A stretch of DNA of 64,000 nucleotides from Clitopilus passeckerianus (Eukaryota > Basidiomycota > Agaricomycetes > Agaricales > Entolomataceae): contig CALYLX010000124.1 in the NCBI GenBank assembly GCA_944990035.1, positions 62,001 to 126,000 on the forward strand, read 5' to 3'. The notes beneath the pieces are model-generated. The model made no database searches, had not been told where the DNA came from, and saw only the letters and a list, made by a program, of their open reading frames with translations. This document shows positions 53,500 to 64,000 of the stretch, piece by piece. The stretch's first letter is position 1. Each line of letters opens with the position of its first letter. The position numbers and the translations under genes are program-made.

Positions 53500-56400
53500 T
53501 CGTACTACTAAGACTTCTCGCCGTCGCCGAGCAGCCAGGCGATCTTGAAACGAGGCATTGGATCCCGGGATATATGTAGCCTCTTTCCTGTTTGATATGC
53601 TTGGCTCTGTCGATACCTACCACTTGTAGAGAGTATTCAACATAAATTTGGGGGTTAATAGCCGCTAGTCTATCACGGCGTGTTAATTCTTGAAAGCTAT
53701 GAAGTTTGGCATGGCTCATGTTCGCAATCCTTGAGGTCGTAACATTAAGAGACACCGAAAGGGAAGAGAGCCGCTTACCCGCTCAGCACGCTGCTGCGCA
53801 TATCGAGTTTCACGGGGTTGAATACGATGTAGGGACGAAGAAATCAAGCTCAGGAAACAGTTGGAAAACAGATTGTTGAGCGGGCCACAGGCTTACAATT
53901 AGTGTTTGATTATTGGGCCAGACCCATCTTTCGCCGTTCTCTTCCAACAATACGGCCTCCGAATTCACCTCGTAACTCGTCCATGCTAGGAATCACTCCC
54001 TCAAGGAACCATGTACGTGATCTTCATACTTACCCACTCATTATCTGACTTTCTCTGAATAGATTGACGTGTTATCAAACTCGAGTTGGCTACATCTTTC
54101 GTACACGACGAACTGGCTTGATCTACATATCTTCCTTAGCTCTGGCTTCTTTCTGCTACTACTCCGTGTACCTCCAGAAGCTGTTGACACCACCCATCCC
54201 TCTGATGACGCATCTATACCCCTCCCATTATCTGAAATCTCGAACGCGACGACGTCCTATTCATCACCAGCAGCCGGGAGTTCTCTCCGACGGGAAATGT
54301 AGGCGGATCGAACCATCTCGGTTGTGAGGATCTTTAGTAGCTACTGCGGGATGGAGAGAGCTTAACAGCAGATCCCTTGTCCTCGTCCGCTGATAGAGAT
54401 TCCTAGCTGGATCTGTGATGATAGTGACATGAGGCAGGCCAAGCGGGTCGGGGGAGGCTGATTTCGAGCTTGAAGCGGTGGAGGTTGAACGATTAGGACA
54501 ACTATTGAGTACTGAGTCGGTGTCAGCGTCAGTGTCTGGAACGACTGAGTGTTGAAGCCTCACGGAAGTGTGTGGAAGTAGACATAGCGGAGTTGTCATA
54601 TGCACGCGCATCCGACCCTCCCTGCTCAGGTTTCCTCATCCTTCGTCCGTTGCCCTGCACATTGACATGGTGAACGTGAGGAACGTCTCCTCTCAGACGT
54701 CTCAAACCCAATCCATATCCCGATCGCTCTTGTTCCCCTAGTTCGCGGTTGCCAGCAATGTGCTTTGACCGGATTCGCGAGACAGCACCCTCTTCGTCCT
54801 CCTCCTCGAATTCTACTCCATCCATCCGCGATTTCATTCGCAGGTGCAGGACTACACGGATAACGATGCGCCGTGGCTGTGCCTGCCACCTTGAACCGAG
54901 TCGGAATGGGGAGGGAAGCACATGAAGACGGGGGTATGGCGTCGAAACGAAGGCCGGTATTGTACGAAATAGACATCTGTAACCAGGCGTCTACTTCGGC
55001 AAAGAGAGCTGCTTCAAGGGTTGGAGATCGAGGTGGTTTCTCTTCTCCAAGGAAGGAGGTCCGTAGGTGTAGTATGGCAGCGATAGGATAGGCGTACGCG
55101 TTGCACAAGCTTGGCCGCGCCGTCAGAAGCGTGGTGGTAGGTGGCGAGGCGTGATACAGGCGGGTATAAATGGGTTATGGAGTTCGGAATCGAGAGTGTG
55201 CCGTTTCATGTTGGTTGATGGTGAAGGTGAGGGTGACGAAGGGGTCAGGAGGAAAGGATTTGGGTGTCGTAGGGATGGTGTCAGTTTTCTTGATTCTTCA
55301 TCCTAGTATTCACCATCGCCAGAGCTCTCACTCGTTCCGTAGTCCCCATCCGTCTCCTCGACGTTTTCTCCCTTGTGCATCAACGACCAGTTCCTTATTT
55401 TTAGCCAAACTAATGAGGTAACGTTTTCGTAGGTTCTCCAGGAAAAGGCGCAGCAGCCGATGTAGGATGCGCGGCGAATTTGTGAAGAGCATAGCGGTAG
55501 GCATGGCCGGGAAGAGAGTATGAAACTGCCGGGGATGGTATGCGGCAGGGACGTGGTGGAATTGAAGAATATGGGTGTTAGGCCTGTACGCGCGTCAGAC
55601 GAAGGCGTCGAGAGGATACTTTGGCGCCGGGAGTGGGGATGATGCTACCAGGAGGCGTGGTGCCGTAGTGACACCGCGGAGTAAGGGAATAAATATCCGG
55701 GTAGTTGAGCAGGTGTGATAGCATCAGGAAGCGTATGTCCAACAGAAGCCAGCAACTGGAGGTACAAGTAGGCTAGGTCGATGTGTAGAGGCAGTTATTG
55801 GAGAAAGAAGCCAGCGCGAAGAGGGATGAACGAGTTTGTTGGGTAATGTTGGCATAGCCGGCCAAGGGAGTCGATTGATCTGCTCTGCTTGAGACAAGTC
55901 AGATAAAGCAGCACAGATATTCCTGTACGACATACCTCTATTCCCCTAGAACAGATTCAATGAGTTTTGCGGTGAAAAAGTGGACCATCCCGTGGTGGAA
56001 GAGAACGACGAGAGGGTGATGGTAGGATATCAGCGAGCGAACAGATTACATCAGCCGTCAGCTCGCTGAGAGATTGGCTGGAGATCTGCTTGTTTGTCGA
56101 ATTGTGGGACCTCGCCCCGAACACCGAATTCCACAGTCACCTTGTCCACCAAACACCATACTTAATTGTGGTTGTGCGTGTTTCCACGATAGAGTTGTCT
56201 ATTAAAAGTCCTTCCCGAGTCTATAATCCTTTACAAGCCTCCGCGCTGGCAGTAAAGATCTCGGTCCGTGAGTCCACAACTTCATCGTCCGTGTTCTAGA
56301 ATATTTCTCTTGCCACTGACACGGGTGGTCAAGTCACTGCTGACGGGGCATGGCCCCATTTACTCAGTGGATACTCTCTCTTCTTATGACTCGAACTCGC

Positions 56401-57240
56401 CGAGTTCGGTCCGCCGAGGTCTCTCCGGTGGTTGCCTTGTAGAAACCATGGCCGTCGGGCCGTCTCCCTCTCATCTCGGACACCATTTGCTCGTCTAACC
56501 GGAGGCTGCAATTGCTATGATCTTCTAGCTTGTTATCTTGGCTGCTCTCTATCCTATTCGTCGTTGTTGGGTCTAATCACCTGGTCGAGCCTCCGTTGTT
56601 GTATGCCTGACCGACTTCGGACTCTGATCCACTGACGGGCGCATCTTGATATTGGAGATTGGAAGGTCGCCTCGGCGAGCCGTATGTGCAAGGTACCGAG
56701 TTAACTCACGTCCACAGGGGATCCATTCAGGATGACAAGTATTGGCCGGCTTGTTCGGTGTATCATGAAGCGGGGTGGAGAGCCCGCCCTTCGTCTTCAC
56801 TTCACCGTAGTATCAGGATCCCTTCTTGTTCTCTGAAGAAGACAACGCAAGAATTCTTAAGATGTTGAAAGCGAACATCGTAAAGACCAGTGAATCTCGG
56901 GAATAATGTGAGTTCGATAATAAACAATTCACGTTCTGGATTACAAGAACTCAGAATATATATGCCGACTCTAATCTCTGGTCGAAAGAACGCGCAGATG
57001 AGATGGTTTGAGGCTTGAGATACTTCACCTGACAGCCTGGAATTTCATCTTTCAGATCCTATTCAACGTCACGATAACTCATGGGTTCTACCCGGGCTCA
57101 ACCAACTACGCCAAGAGAGTTAGCTACCTGGGGTGAATGGTCCCGAGTTTGTGCACTCAAGCAAGTATAACTAGCCTTAAACCCCTCAGCCTTTTGTGCA
57201 GCCCGGCTCAAATTACCTAACTGGATACACCTCTAGCAAC
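53500..57240. other. Decayed sequence, no intact gene
   Basis: A minus-strand relic of the 10.4-kb family lies near 55830..55990. A minus-strand frame 54529..54921 ('GVEFEEEDEEGAVSRIRSK') and the plus-strand frame 56090..56299 are protein-like but isolated. A CCCGGGTAGAACCCATGAG word near 57080 is only loosely tRNA-like. Confidence 0.35.
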
Positions 57241-57246
57241 TTCAAC

Positions 57247-57698
57247 ATGCGCATCTACATACCTTTCGCTTTCATCGCATCCCTTGTCATACCTCTTTCT
57301 AATGCTAGCCCGATCGAATCCACCTCTGAAAATGGATTAGTGTACGTGATTTTATTTCATGCTGTCCATTACAACCATTCTTATATCCGATATCCTCTAG
57401 CCCTGTTGAAACTACATCTGAAAACGACTTGGTGTAGGTGGTCTTGATCCTAGCTCGTTGAAATTAATATCCTCATCCCATCATTCGTCCCCGTAGTCCA
57501 CGTAACTCAACGTGGACAGTCCAGTGCGGCCTTGTGCCTAATCGCTGCTGGTCGTACTGCAACCTCTACCTTTCCGGGAAGTGTCTCGTCTTCCCGGATG
57601 TTACGTGCAATACGGACGCCGACTGCAATGCAGTGGAAAGAGTGGTTGAGTGTTATACAAATTGCGGCGGCTATCCGTGGGTACCGATTGGAAACTGA
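57247..57698 (+). CDS. Secreted eight-cysteine protein, copy 2
   Basis: Exons 57247..57341, 57401..57433 and 57497..57698 give 109 residues; introns are 59 and 63 nt in the same phases as the 47.2-kb copy. Residues 1-20 are a signal peptide. The end of exon 1 ('PIESTSENGLV') and exon 2 ('PVETTSENDLV') are repeats of each other, so the small second exon looks like an internal duplication. The mature domain has cysteine spacing C-x6-C-x3-C-x7-C-x7-C-x5-C-x8-C-x3-C, with 'NRCWSYC', 'PDVTCNTDADC' and a final G-G-Y-P-W. Loops 1 and 6 are shorter than in copy 1. Same role inference: small, disulfide-rich, exported. Confidence 0.75.
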
Positions 57699-57699
57699 G

Positions 57700-59010
57700 A
57701 GGAGCTGATCTGAGCTCAGAGTGGACAGCAGCGAGTAGACGCAATGAATAGAACTCACGACGGATTCAGTGCAATAATTATGTGAATATGTTCCAAAGCA
57801 GTGGCTGGAGCGGCCCACAAGGGTCGATGCTTTGACGCCGGCCTCAACTCCCTCAGTTTCCACGTTTGTAAATACGAGTTTCCTTCATATTCAGAACTAG
57901 TAAAGGAGGCGGATATGAGAAGATTTAAAAAACACTACAACTAAACGCCCTAACCTTTGTTCTCATCCTTCAATCGATCCGGAGAGTATCCAGTTCACCC
58001 CAGTCCCCGCTCCTCCCATCCGACAGCAAACGACCGTCCTTTTGGGACCATTCTGCCACAGCAAGATCATCAATATTCAATATTCAACATCCAACCGTCT
58101 GGCCGTCAGCAAAGAAATACATGGTCAACTCTTGGGAACCACATTGATGTCTCTTGGTGAGAAAAGTTCTGTCACAACTGAGCGAATAGTTCATCTTCTT
58201 CATGCCTGAGCGACCAGTGTATAAGGTATCTCAGTGATTCATCGTTCCACTCGCGCTTTAAATCCTCGCAAGCGGTGGCAACGGTAGCTGATAGATTATA
58301 CATTAATAGTAGGGCATATATTACGCGCGACCGCACCGACCTATAAGGCGCCGACTCGACTGTATTCCAGATCCTCCGCATTTTCTATTTCGACGATGAT
58401 GTGGTTCACACCCAAAGCAAGAGTTCATTTCTATGAATCAGTGCATTTAGACCCCTCTGAATCCTGTCACTACTGTCCTCGGCGAGTCAAATTGGCCCTC
58501 CTGAACTGGCCTGGGATATAGTCATACCAAATGCCGCCGAGCGGCGCCAGTGGGTCTCGGGATTTTCATCAATGGACAGTGTCAATTTCCGTCTGTTATG
58601 GGGGATATTTTGAAGCGTTGAAAAGCTATTCTCGTCAAGCAAAGTCATGTCTGTGCGCCTATACGAGGCTGCACTCAGGCAGCCGCGAAAACTATCCATC
58701 TTGGAGAGTGGGGGACCGGACTAATATCGGAACTCAGACCGACAACCTAGATTCCGACCCCAACCTGGCAACCAATACTTAAGCGGAGGTCCCTCCTCTG
58801 GGATTTTGGATATCAATGAAAGATGAAGCGATGAGATTTCCCTGTCTTAATGAGATATGAAGCCTTCTATAAATCCATGATGCCCCATGAGAGGTATTAA
58901 TCAGGGGCACGATGGTACCTGTCGATTAAATGTCGACCTCGCGCGGTCTTAGAACCTTTAAAGCGTTGCTTCTTCCCTGCATCGGGGAATTGCTCCTCTC
59001 TCCCAGCAGC
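57700..59010. other. Intergenic, no gene recognised
   Basis: Frames at 57957..58160, 58172..58381 and 58531..58782 lack family resemblance and splice support. Confidence 0.4.
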
Positions 59011-59019
59011 TACAACCTT

Positions 59020-59442
59020 ATGGATTCGCCTCAGATATCTATGTTTACTGGCGCCAAAAACGTCAAGATCACCGGAGGAAGCATTTCTATTGTAGGCGAT
59101 CCCAGCCTTAGTATGTGAAGACCAGAGTCCTCAACATGCTAAACGTGTCACTGACAAATCACAATTCCAGTTCTTATAACGTGGTTTGAAAGCGCCAGTA
59201 ATATTCAATTGGAAGGTATTCACATTACGACTACAGCAGTTCGTGCGAATGGACTTTGGAATGGTGGAACGCTGCTTCGTGGACGAGGTCAGTATTCGTC
59301 GCGGCTTATTGGGGTTGGAACATTATACCTGACACTGTACCCGAAGTTCCTCGGCGTGCTAGACGAAACACGCGTCAAACCCGCGGAAACAGCGACAGGC
59401 GTGCTGAGTGTGAGTACACTGCCGCCTTCGACTGAGTTGTAG
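59020..59442 (+). CDS. Small protein with two GG.F-type motifs, copy 3
   Basis: Exons 59020..59110 and 59171..59442 give 120 residues; the intron is 60 nt, GT-AG. It begins M-D-S-P-Q-I-S, like the copies at 28.3 and 53.1 kb, and has 'FTGAKNVKITGGSI'. Exon 2 has the weaker repeat 'FESASNIQLEGIHI'. The C-terminal 60 residues (G/R/L-rich, then 'TLPPSTEL') have no counterpart in the other copies and may include a missed intron at a GTCAGT site near 59286. No signal peptide. Exon 1 is shorter than in the other two. Same possible role as a solo NLR-type N-terminal module. Confidence 0.55.
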
Positions 59443-59489
59443 CCAGTGAAGTTGTTGAATCACTGTAATTTGTAGTGGCCGACTAATGA

Positions 59490-60029
59490 GTGGCCACTTT
59501 GTGGTTAGTGCCGTCAATTGCAGTCCAAGACCTTGTTAGTGGGCTTCTCTGCTATGTCGTCGTTGGTAGTCAAGCTTCAAAGCTTCAAGGTTCGGACCTG
59601 ACTCTCAGAAGCATTCCACAATGGCATCAGTTTGACCTTAGGGCCGGTCCCACAGCTCTGTTGATCGCATGGGACTCATCGCCTTACATCTCAGATGAAA
59701 CCATATCGTTTACACCACTGAGTCAGGAATCACTAATTCAGTGTTCATTCCCCCCGTCTGGCAACCCGGCCTGCGCTTACACTGTCAGGACCACCGTGCG
59801 AGAACGTCTGCGTTGGCGACAGTATTCTGAACATGGCCACTGGACACTGGATTCACAACTCTCAGGCTGTCACACTCGTGGCGCGTAGACTTTCGCGTCT
59901 GCATTTTGTCTCAATTTCTCTTGACTCCGGGGTCCCACACAAATTTACTAGCGTTAGGTTGGTAATTGTTACGGAAAATGAATGGATCGTAGGTGGTTGG
60001 GTGAGTATCTCGGATAGTCTTGTCTCGCT
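59490..60029. other. Upstream region of the F-box gene
   Basis: A 132-codon frame at 59490..59888 and an opposed frame at 59862..60077 are both unconvincing. Part could be an unrecognised 5' exon of the F-box gene. Confidence 0.35.
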
Positions 60030-61590
60030 ATGGCTAAGGGTTGTCAGCGGGAGGCTCCACAGAACTACACCGAACACTCTCTGAGGCAGGAATTACCCCC
60101 AAATTCTATCATCACCATCTCCCTCCGCATCTTCCTACAGACCACAAATATAGACTGTCCAACCTATATTCTCGAACCTCTCCTGCACCAGTATCACCTA
60201 GCTGTTCAGGAACGGAACTCACCATTACACTTACTTCATGATCGATCATATCGCCTCCCCGTTTCCCAGCGATCGAAAACCTTTGTCTTTCAAACTGCTC
60301 TCACCCTTGGGCTCGAACCAGCCATTGCCCAACACTTTCAAATCATTCCTATTGATGGTTCGCTTCGACGTTGGTTTAAGCCATTACCGCTAGGTATTCT
60401 ACGGAACATTGCTTTCTGGGCAACGGTCGAACCTGGCAGGGATACGGATTTACCATGGCGAGAGGTCAAAACTGTCATGAATTGTTCTTTAGTCTCTCGG
60501 TCATGGCTTTCTGTGCGCGACCTCCTGTGGGAGAGAGCAATTGGAACTCGGTCGTCGCCCATGCCAACCGGTAATCTGAGTGCCCTTGCAGAGTCACTCC
60601 GAAACCATCCCAAAATTGCACGTCAGTTGCAAATCTTCCCATATGGCGGCGAAATACGCACGGTAACACCAGCCGCGGAGAAGGAAATATTTGAGGCCGC
60701 TAGAACCATTATTAGCATGGCAAAGAATTTGAAGAAAATCGACACATTCTATTTCTCAGCGACAAGGCTAACCACAAGGCTACCCGTAACGATGAACAAT
60801 ATTTTGGGGACAATTTCTTCAAGTCAATACCTCGAGACTTTGTCATTAAGCTTTTGGATACAGGGGTTAGTCTCTAAACTGAATTATCGATTTCTGGTTT
60901 GACACTCGTTTCAGGGGTCCGATCCAGGTGAGTCTTAGAGTACCAGACAATCGCTGCAGTACTCACATCAATGACAAGACTACCGCGCCAGTTTTATTCA
61001 GGCTTCGTTGCCTCACCCTTGAGAATGGTGTACTAGACGGCTCTCATCTACGTCACCTAATCAACCCCAGTGGCCAGGTGCTACGGAAACTCCGTTTCTG
61101 GGGATTGTCGGGTATCCGGGACAGTGATCTTCGTTCTGTCTTCGCCGCCATATCCCACTCCCTTGAGGTTTTACATATTCTCAGATGTCAGGTTACATTT
61201 GACTCTGACACGATGGCCTTCGAAACATATCTACCTACTATGCAGAATATTGTCGAAGTCAGGATTCAAGGTGACCTCATATCAAGTCTCGCCATAACAC
61301 GAAAAGTCAAATCCACCAATGGGCCATTGTCGCGGCTAGCGATTGATTACTACAAGCCTGACCGGGTATTGGAGAATACAGATCCCCAGAGAATAGGGCT
61401 TGTGGCTGCGACAAAATCTACGAACTGGGATAGGATTCATTTTATTGCGTGGAAGATGTCGGAGCTACGTGGGAAGTGGCGCCGTGAAATCTTCAATGAG
61501 ATACGAAGGGCACAGGAGGTTGCGAAGGAAAGAGGGATTGAAGTTGAATCGCCATTATGGTATTTTTACCCGTTTGCTCATACAGGATAA
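60030..61590 (+). CDS. F-box protein with LRR-like C-terminal region
   Basis: Exons 60030..60865 and 60915..61590 (49-nt intron, GTTAGT to CAG) join in phase to 504 codons, 503 residues. The F-box lies at about residues 110-170: 'LPLGILRNIAFWA' then 'CSLVSRSWLSVRDLLWERA', the usual L-P.EIL and CSLVSR-W pattern of basidiomycete F-boxes. Downstream are leucine-rich stretches ('LRCLTLENGVLDGSHLRHLI', 'RKLRFWGLSGIRDSDL') that would bind a target. F-box proteins link substrates to SCF ubiquitin ligases through Skp1. The 110 residues before the F-box are not typical, so translation might start later or an upstream exon may be misassigned. It is the best preserved member; the fragment at 9458..9979 is a possible relative. 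Confidence 0.75.
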
Positions 61591-61677
61591 TGTTGATAGT
61601 TTGTGTTAAGTAGCGCTACCGACTACTAGTATTCAGTACTACCGTAACAGTGCACGAAAGAAAGTCTTTCATCTGTC

Positions 61678-63021
61678 CAACAGTACGTGTAGTCACGTTG
61701 TAATATACCCAGCAATTGGTGGAAAAAGGTGTTATAGTATTTGCGGCCGTTGTTGGGAATTATAATGTATCTTCAATGTGTAGCTACGTCAAATATGTAT
61801 TATAACTGCTGCCTGTGAGCCTAAATTGGAGCTCTCCGCAGGGGTAAACCTATTATAATGCAGCCGAATGCTTGCAAATGCATTATAATGCATCGCGGGG
61901 GCAGGAATATGAACCGGACCGTACCATCCGACCACCGAGAAATTCAAAACTTTGCAGTTTGCTTCTATTCATAATACGCTATCATGCGTTCCAGATTACC
62001 TCGAAACTGTATTATTGTAAGCTTTCTAAGTCTTTAGAATGAGAACGAAGGCGCGGCACACTCGGACAGAATTGACCTCCCGCTTGATCGCAGATGCCGG
62101 ACACAAGCCTATGGCCGCACAATGAGGGGCTGAGCCTTGCCGCATGGCCAATCAGTAGAAAATGTCACTCCGGTGGACTCCGACGTCAGACGAAATCTCA
62201 ATCGGATTGTATTGCCTATCCAGCTCTAAATATTCAATTTAGACCGACCGTATATCGGTACTATCCTCATATACCATATGTACACTGTCATTTAGCCCTT
62301 ACCGCAGCCAAATCTGCGAATTTGAAAAAGTCAGACGATGCTCGAAAGATCGGTAGGGTTTTCTATACATTCTGTGGTCAAAGTAACCTTCGAAGCTGAA
62401 CTTCACCATCCAAAAGACAGAAAATATTTCAAGGGCAGTTAATGGAGGTACTAATGCTCCTCACTATCTTTACTCATTACTTTTTGCTTTTCCGTATCCT
62501 CGTTGGCCGTGTGTGCGAATGAATGTAGTCATTGTGCCGTAGGCAGTACGTTTCGAATGTCCAAGAACAAATGTGATTTCCCCGCCGTTCCTACAGTAGC
62601 TATATGTAGAAATACGATCCCCTCGAGCGCTCGTAAGCCTTCAGTGTCTGAGACAGATCGCTCAGCCTCATGAACGAGAAATGAAAATAGGCAGAAAAAG
62701 TTGCAACTATAAGGAATCGAACCCTCAAGCCCAAAAATGGTTTCCCGCGACAAAACCGTTAAGCCACAAGGCCTTTGTGTAAGTACCTACTCAAATGTAT
62801 TATGAGGATACGAGCGGTGCCGCTTGAGACGTGAATTATAATGTACTCAAAAGAGTCAAAACCTGGCCATCGGCATTGTAATGCGTTGATTCCCCGATGC
62901 GCGGGAGTAACAGTCCATGTGTATTATAATACAGAACCTAATTCAAGCTCAGCAGGCCATACTATAACGCCTTTTTCCACCAAATGCTGGACGTATTACA
63001 AAACAGCTACACGGACTCCTC
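61678..63021 (+). mobile_element. TIR element family, copy 3 (1,344 bp)
   Basis: Same ends as copy 1 (CAACAGTACGTGTAG ... CTACACGGACTCCTC), with the exact 7-bp duplication ATCTGTC (61671..61677 and 63022..63028). The interior is nearly identical to 12134..13468, so both moved recently. The minus-strand tRNA-like segment (A box 62766..62756, B box 62723..62713) is kept. It lies 88 bp after the F-box stop. Confidence 0.88.
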
Positions 63022-63028
63022 ATCTGTC

Positions 63029-64000
63029 TAAGTTAACAATATACATATATCTGCCGTAATCACCATGCGTGAGGCGATGGAATCTTCGAGTCTAGTTTCG
63101 GTGCTCGATGTCGTTGATGAAGTACGAATTGCCGGAAGGTAAACTAATTGTTACAAGGTAAAGATATCGATTTGGAGCGTTTCTTGGGAGTCTCGAAATC
63201 GCTGTGGATACTATTCTAGGATATCGACGACCTCATCCCCAGCCACTCCTTCCGTTCCTTCTCCACGAGGCCTGAGCAATTAGGGCTACATCGATGTGGC
63301 AATGCGCAGGGCACGCCCTAGCCGGTCGAAGAATCCGGAGTTTGGTGTGACGGTACCGAGGGATGAACAGATGAGAAGGGGTACGGATACCCACGAGAGG
63401 GCCAAATCAGGAAGAGAGAGGCGTCGGAGGGTGGTGCTCGCAGATATCCGACGTGGATGAAATAAACACTGTGCATGTCGTGAAATTACAATGTTCCGTT
63501 CGGTAATAGCAGCACATCTGTTCCAACCATGTCAGATACTTCTGGCCGCCATGCCCCAAGACTTCGTGAGCAAAGGAGGTTCTAGCTTTACATGGAGGTT
63601 AAAACGGGACGCCAACAAAACGGGGAGGTAAGGGGAGTGAAGAGGTTTTGGGGCCAACGGGGCCAGCGGGTGGAGGGGCGGGGAGAAGTGGAAGAACGGG
63701 GATCAAACGAGCTGGTCGAGCTCTGGGGCGGGAACGTGATTGCCTGGAAGCAAAGTCGGCGTAGCGCCTTGAGATTGCTTCAAGCTAAGATGTTCATTCC
63801 TGTCGGCTCGCTTCTCCGTCAAGGTGGAAATTTCCGATGCCCATGTGTTGAGAAGGGTGGTTGGAGCAAGAGACGCTAGCACGTTGATCGGGGGTTCCAA
63901 TGCTTCCAGGGTGTGACAGCACTACGACTGGGTAGTGGCGCTGAACGGCCAGGCCCGTAGCCACTTGACGTTGTCAGGATCTGCGTCGAAGATATCAACT
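63029..64000. other. Right edge, no gene recognised
   Basis: Opposed short frames at 63592..63879 and 63703..63900 only. A gene may begin beyond the window. Confidence 0.4.

Overview
The window looks like a gene-poor, repeat-rich part of a fungal genome, most likely a basidiomycete of the Agaricomycetes. The reasons are genes split by short GT-AG introns of about 47-65 nt, a Ty3/gypsy chromovirus, an F-box/LRR gene, a ricin-B-type lectin, many small secreted proteins, and proteins with the repeated 'GA..V.I.GG.F' motif that I know from Agaricomycete genomes. The class is an inference; species cannot be told. Most long open frames here are chance or decayed. The gene models below were built by hand from splice sites, phase arithmetic and paralogue comparison.

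Layout. 0.7-4.0 kb: a minus-strand ricin-B-like lectin gene split by a 2.57-kb element with CTGCAG-rich inverted ends. 4.7-6.1 kb: a tandem pair of three-exon genes for secreted six-cysteine, knottin-like miniproteins. 6.3-11.1 kb: decayed and duplicated sequence, tRNA-derived SINE-like repeats, an F-box/LRR-like C-terminus and a small two-exon gene. 11.37 kb: a small secreted protein with a lysine-rich helical tail. 12.1, 16.3, 50.3 and 61.7 kb: four copies of one ~1.34-kb non-autonomous terminal-inverted-repeat element, each flanked by 7-bp target duplications. 14-23.5 kb: tandem segmental duplications carrying a family of secreted, GPI-anchor-like proteins (two intact, one truncated; another intact copy at 31.5 kb). 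26.6 kb: an unrecognised three-exon gene. 28.3, 53.1 and 59.0 kb: three small two-exon genes with the GG.F motif; the 53.1-kb one lies beside a large inverted repeat. 32-35.6 kb and 44.2-44.8 kb: decayed members of another secreted family.

35,692-42,906 is a young, complete Ty3/gypsy LTR retrotransposon on the minus strand. Its two 465-bp LTRs look identical and its 5-bp target duplication is intact. It encodes Gag, protease, RT-RNase H and a chromodomain integrase, with two extra frames before the 3' LTR. TATA box, predicted cap site and primer site fit a Tf1-like self-primed element. The frame changes at Gag/PR, PR/RT and inside RNase H all lie at or near homopolymers.

Downstream are a cupin gene (43.4 kb), two paralogous eight-cysteine secreted proteins (47.2 and 57.2 kb) and a two-exon F-box/LRR gene (60.0 kb). 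The genes do not form a pathway. The recurrent theme is duplication, transposon insertion and decay of small secreted-protein families, typical of fast-evolving accessory regions.
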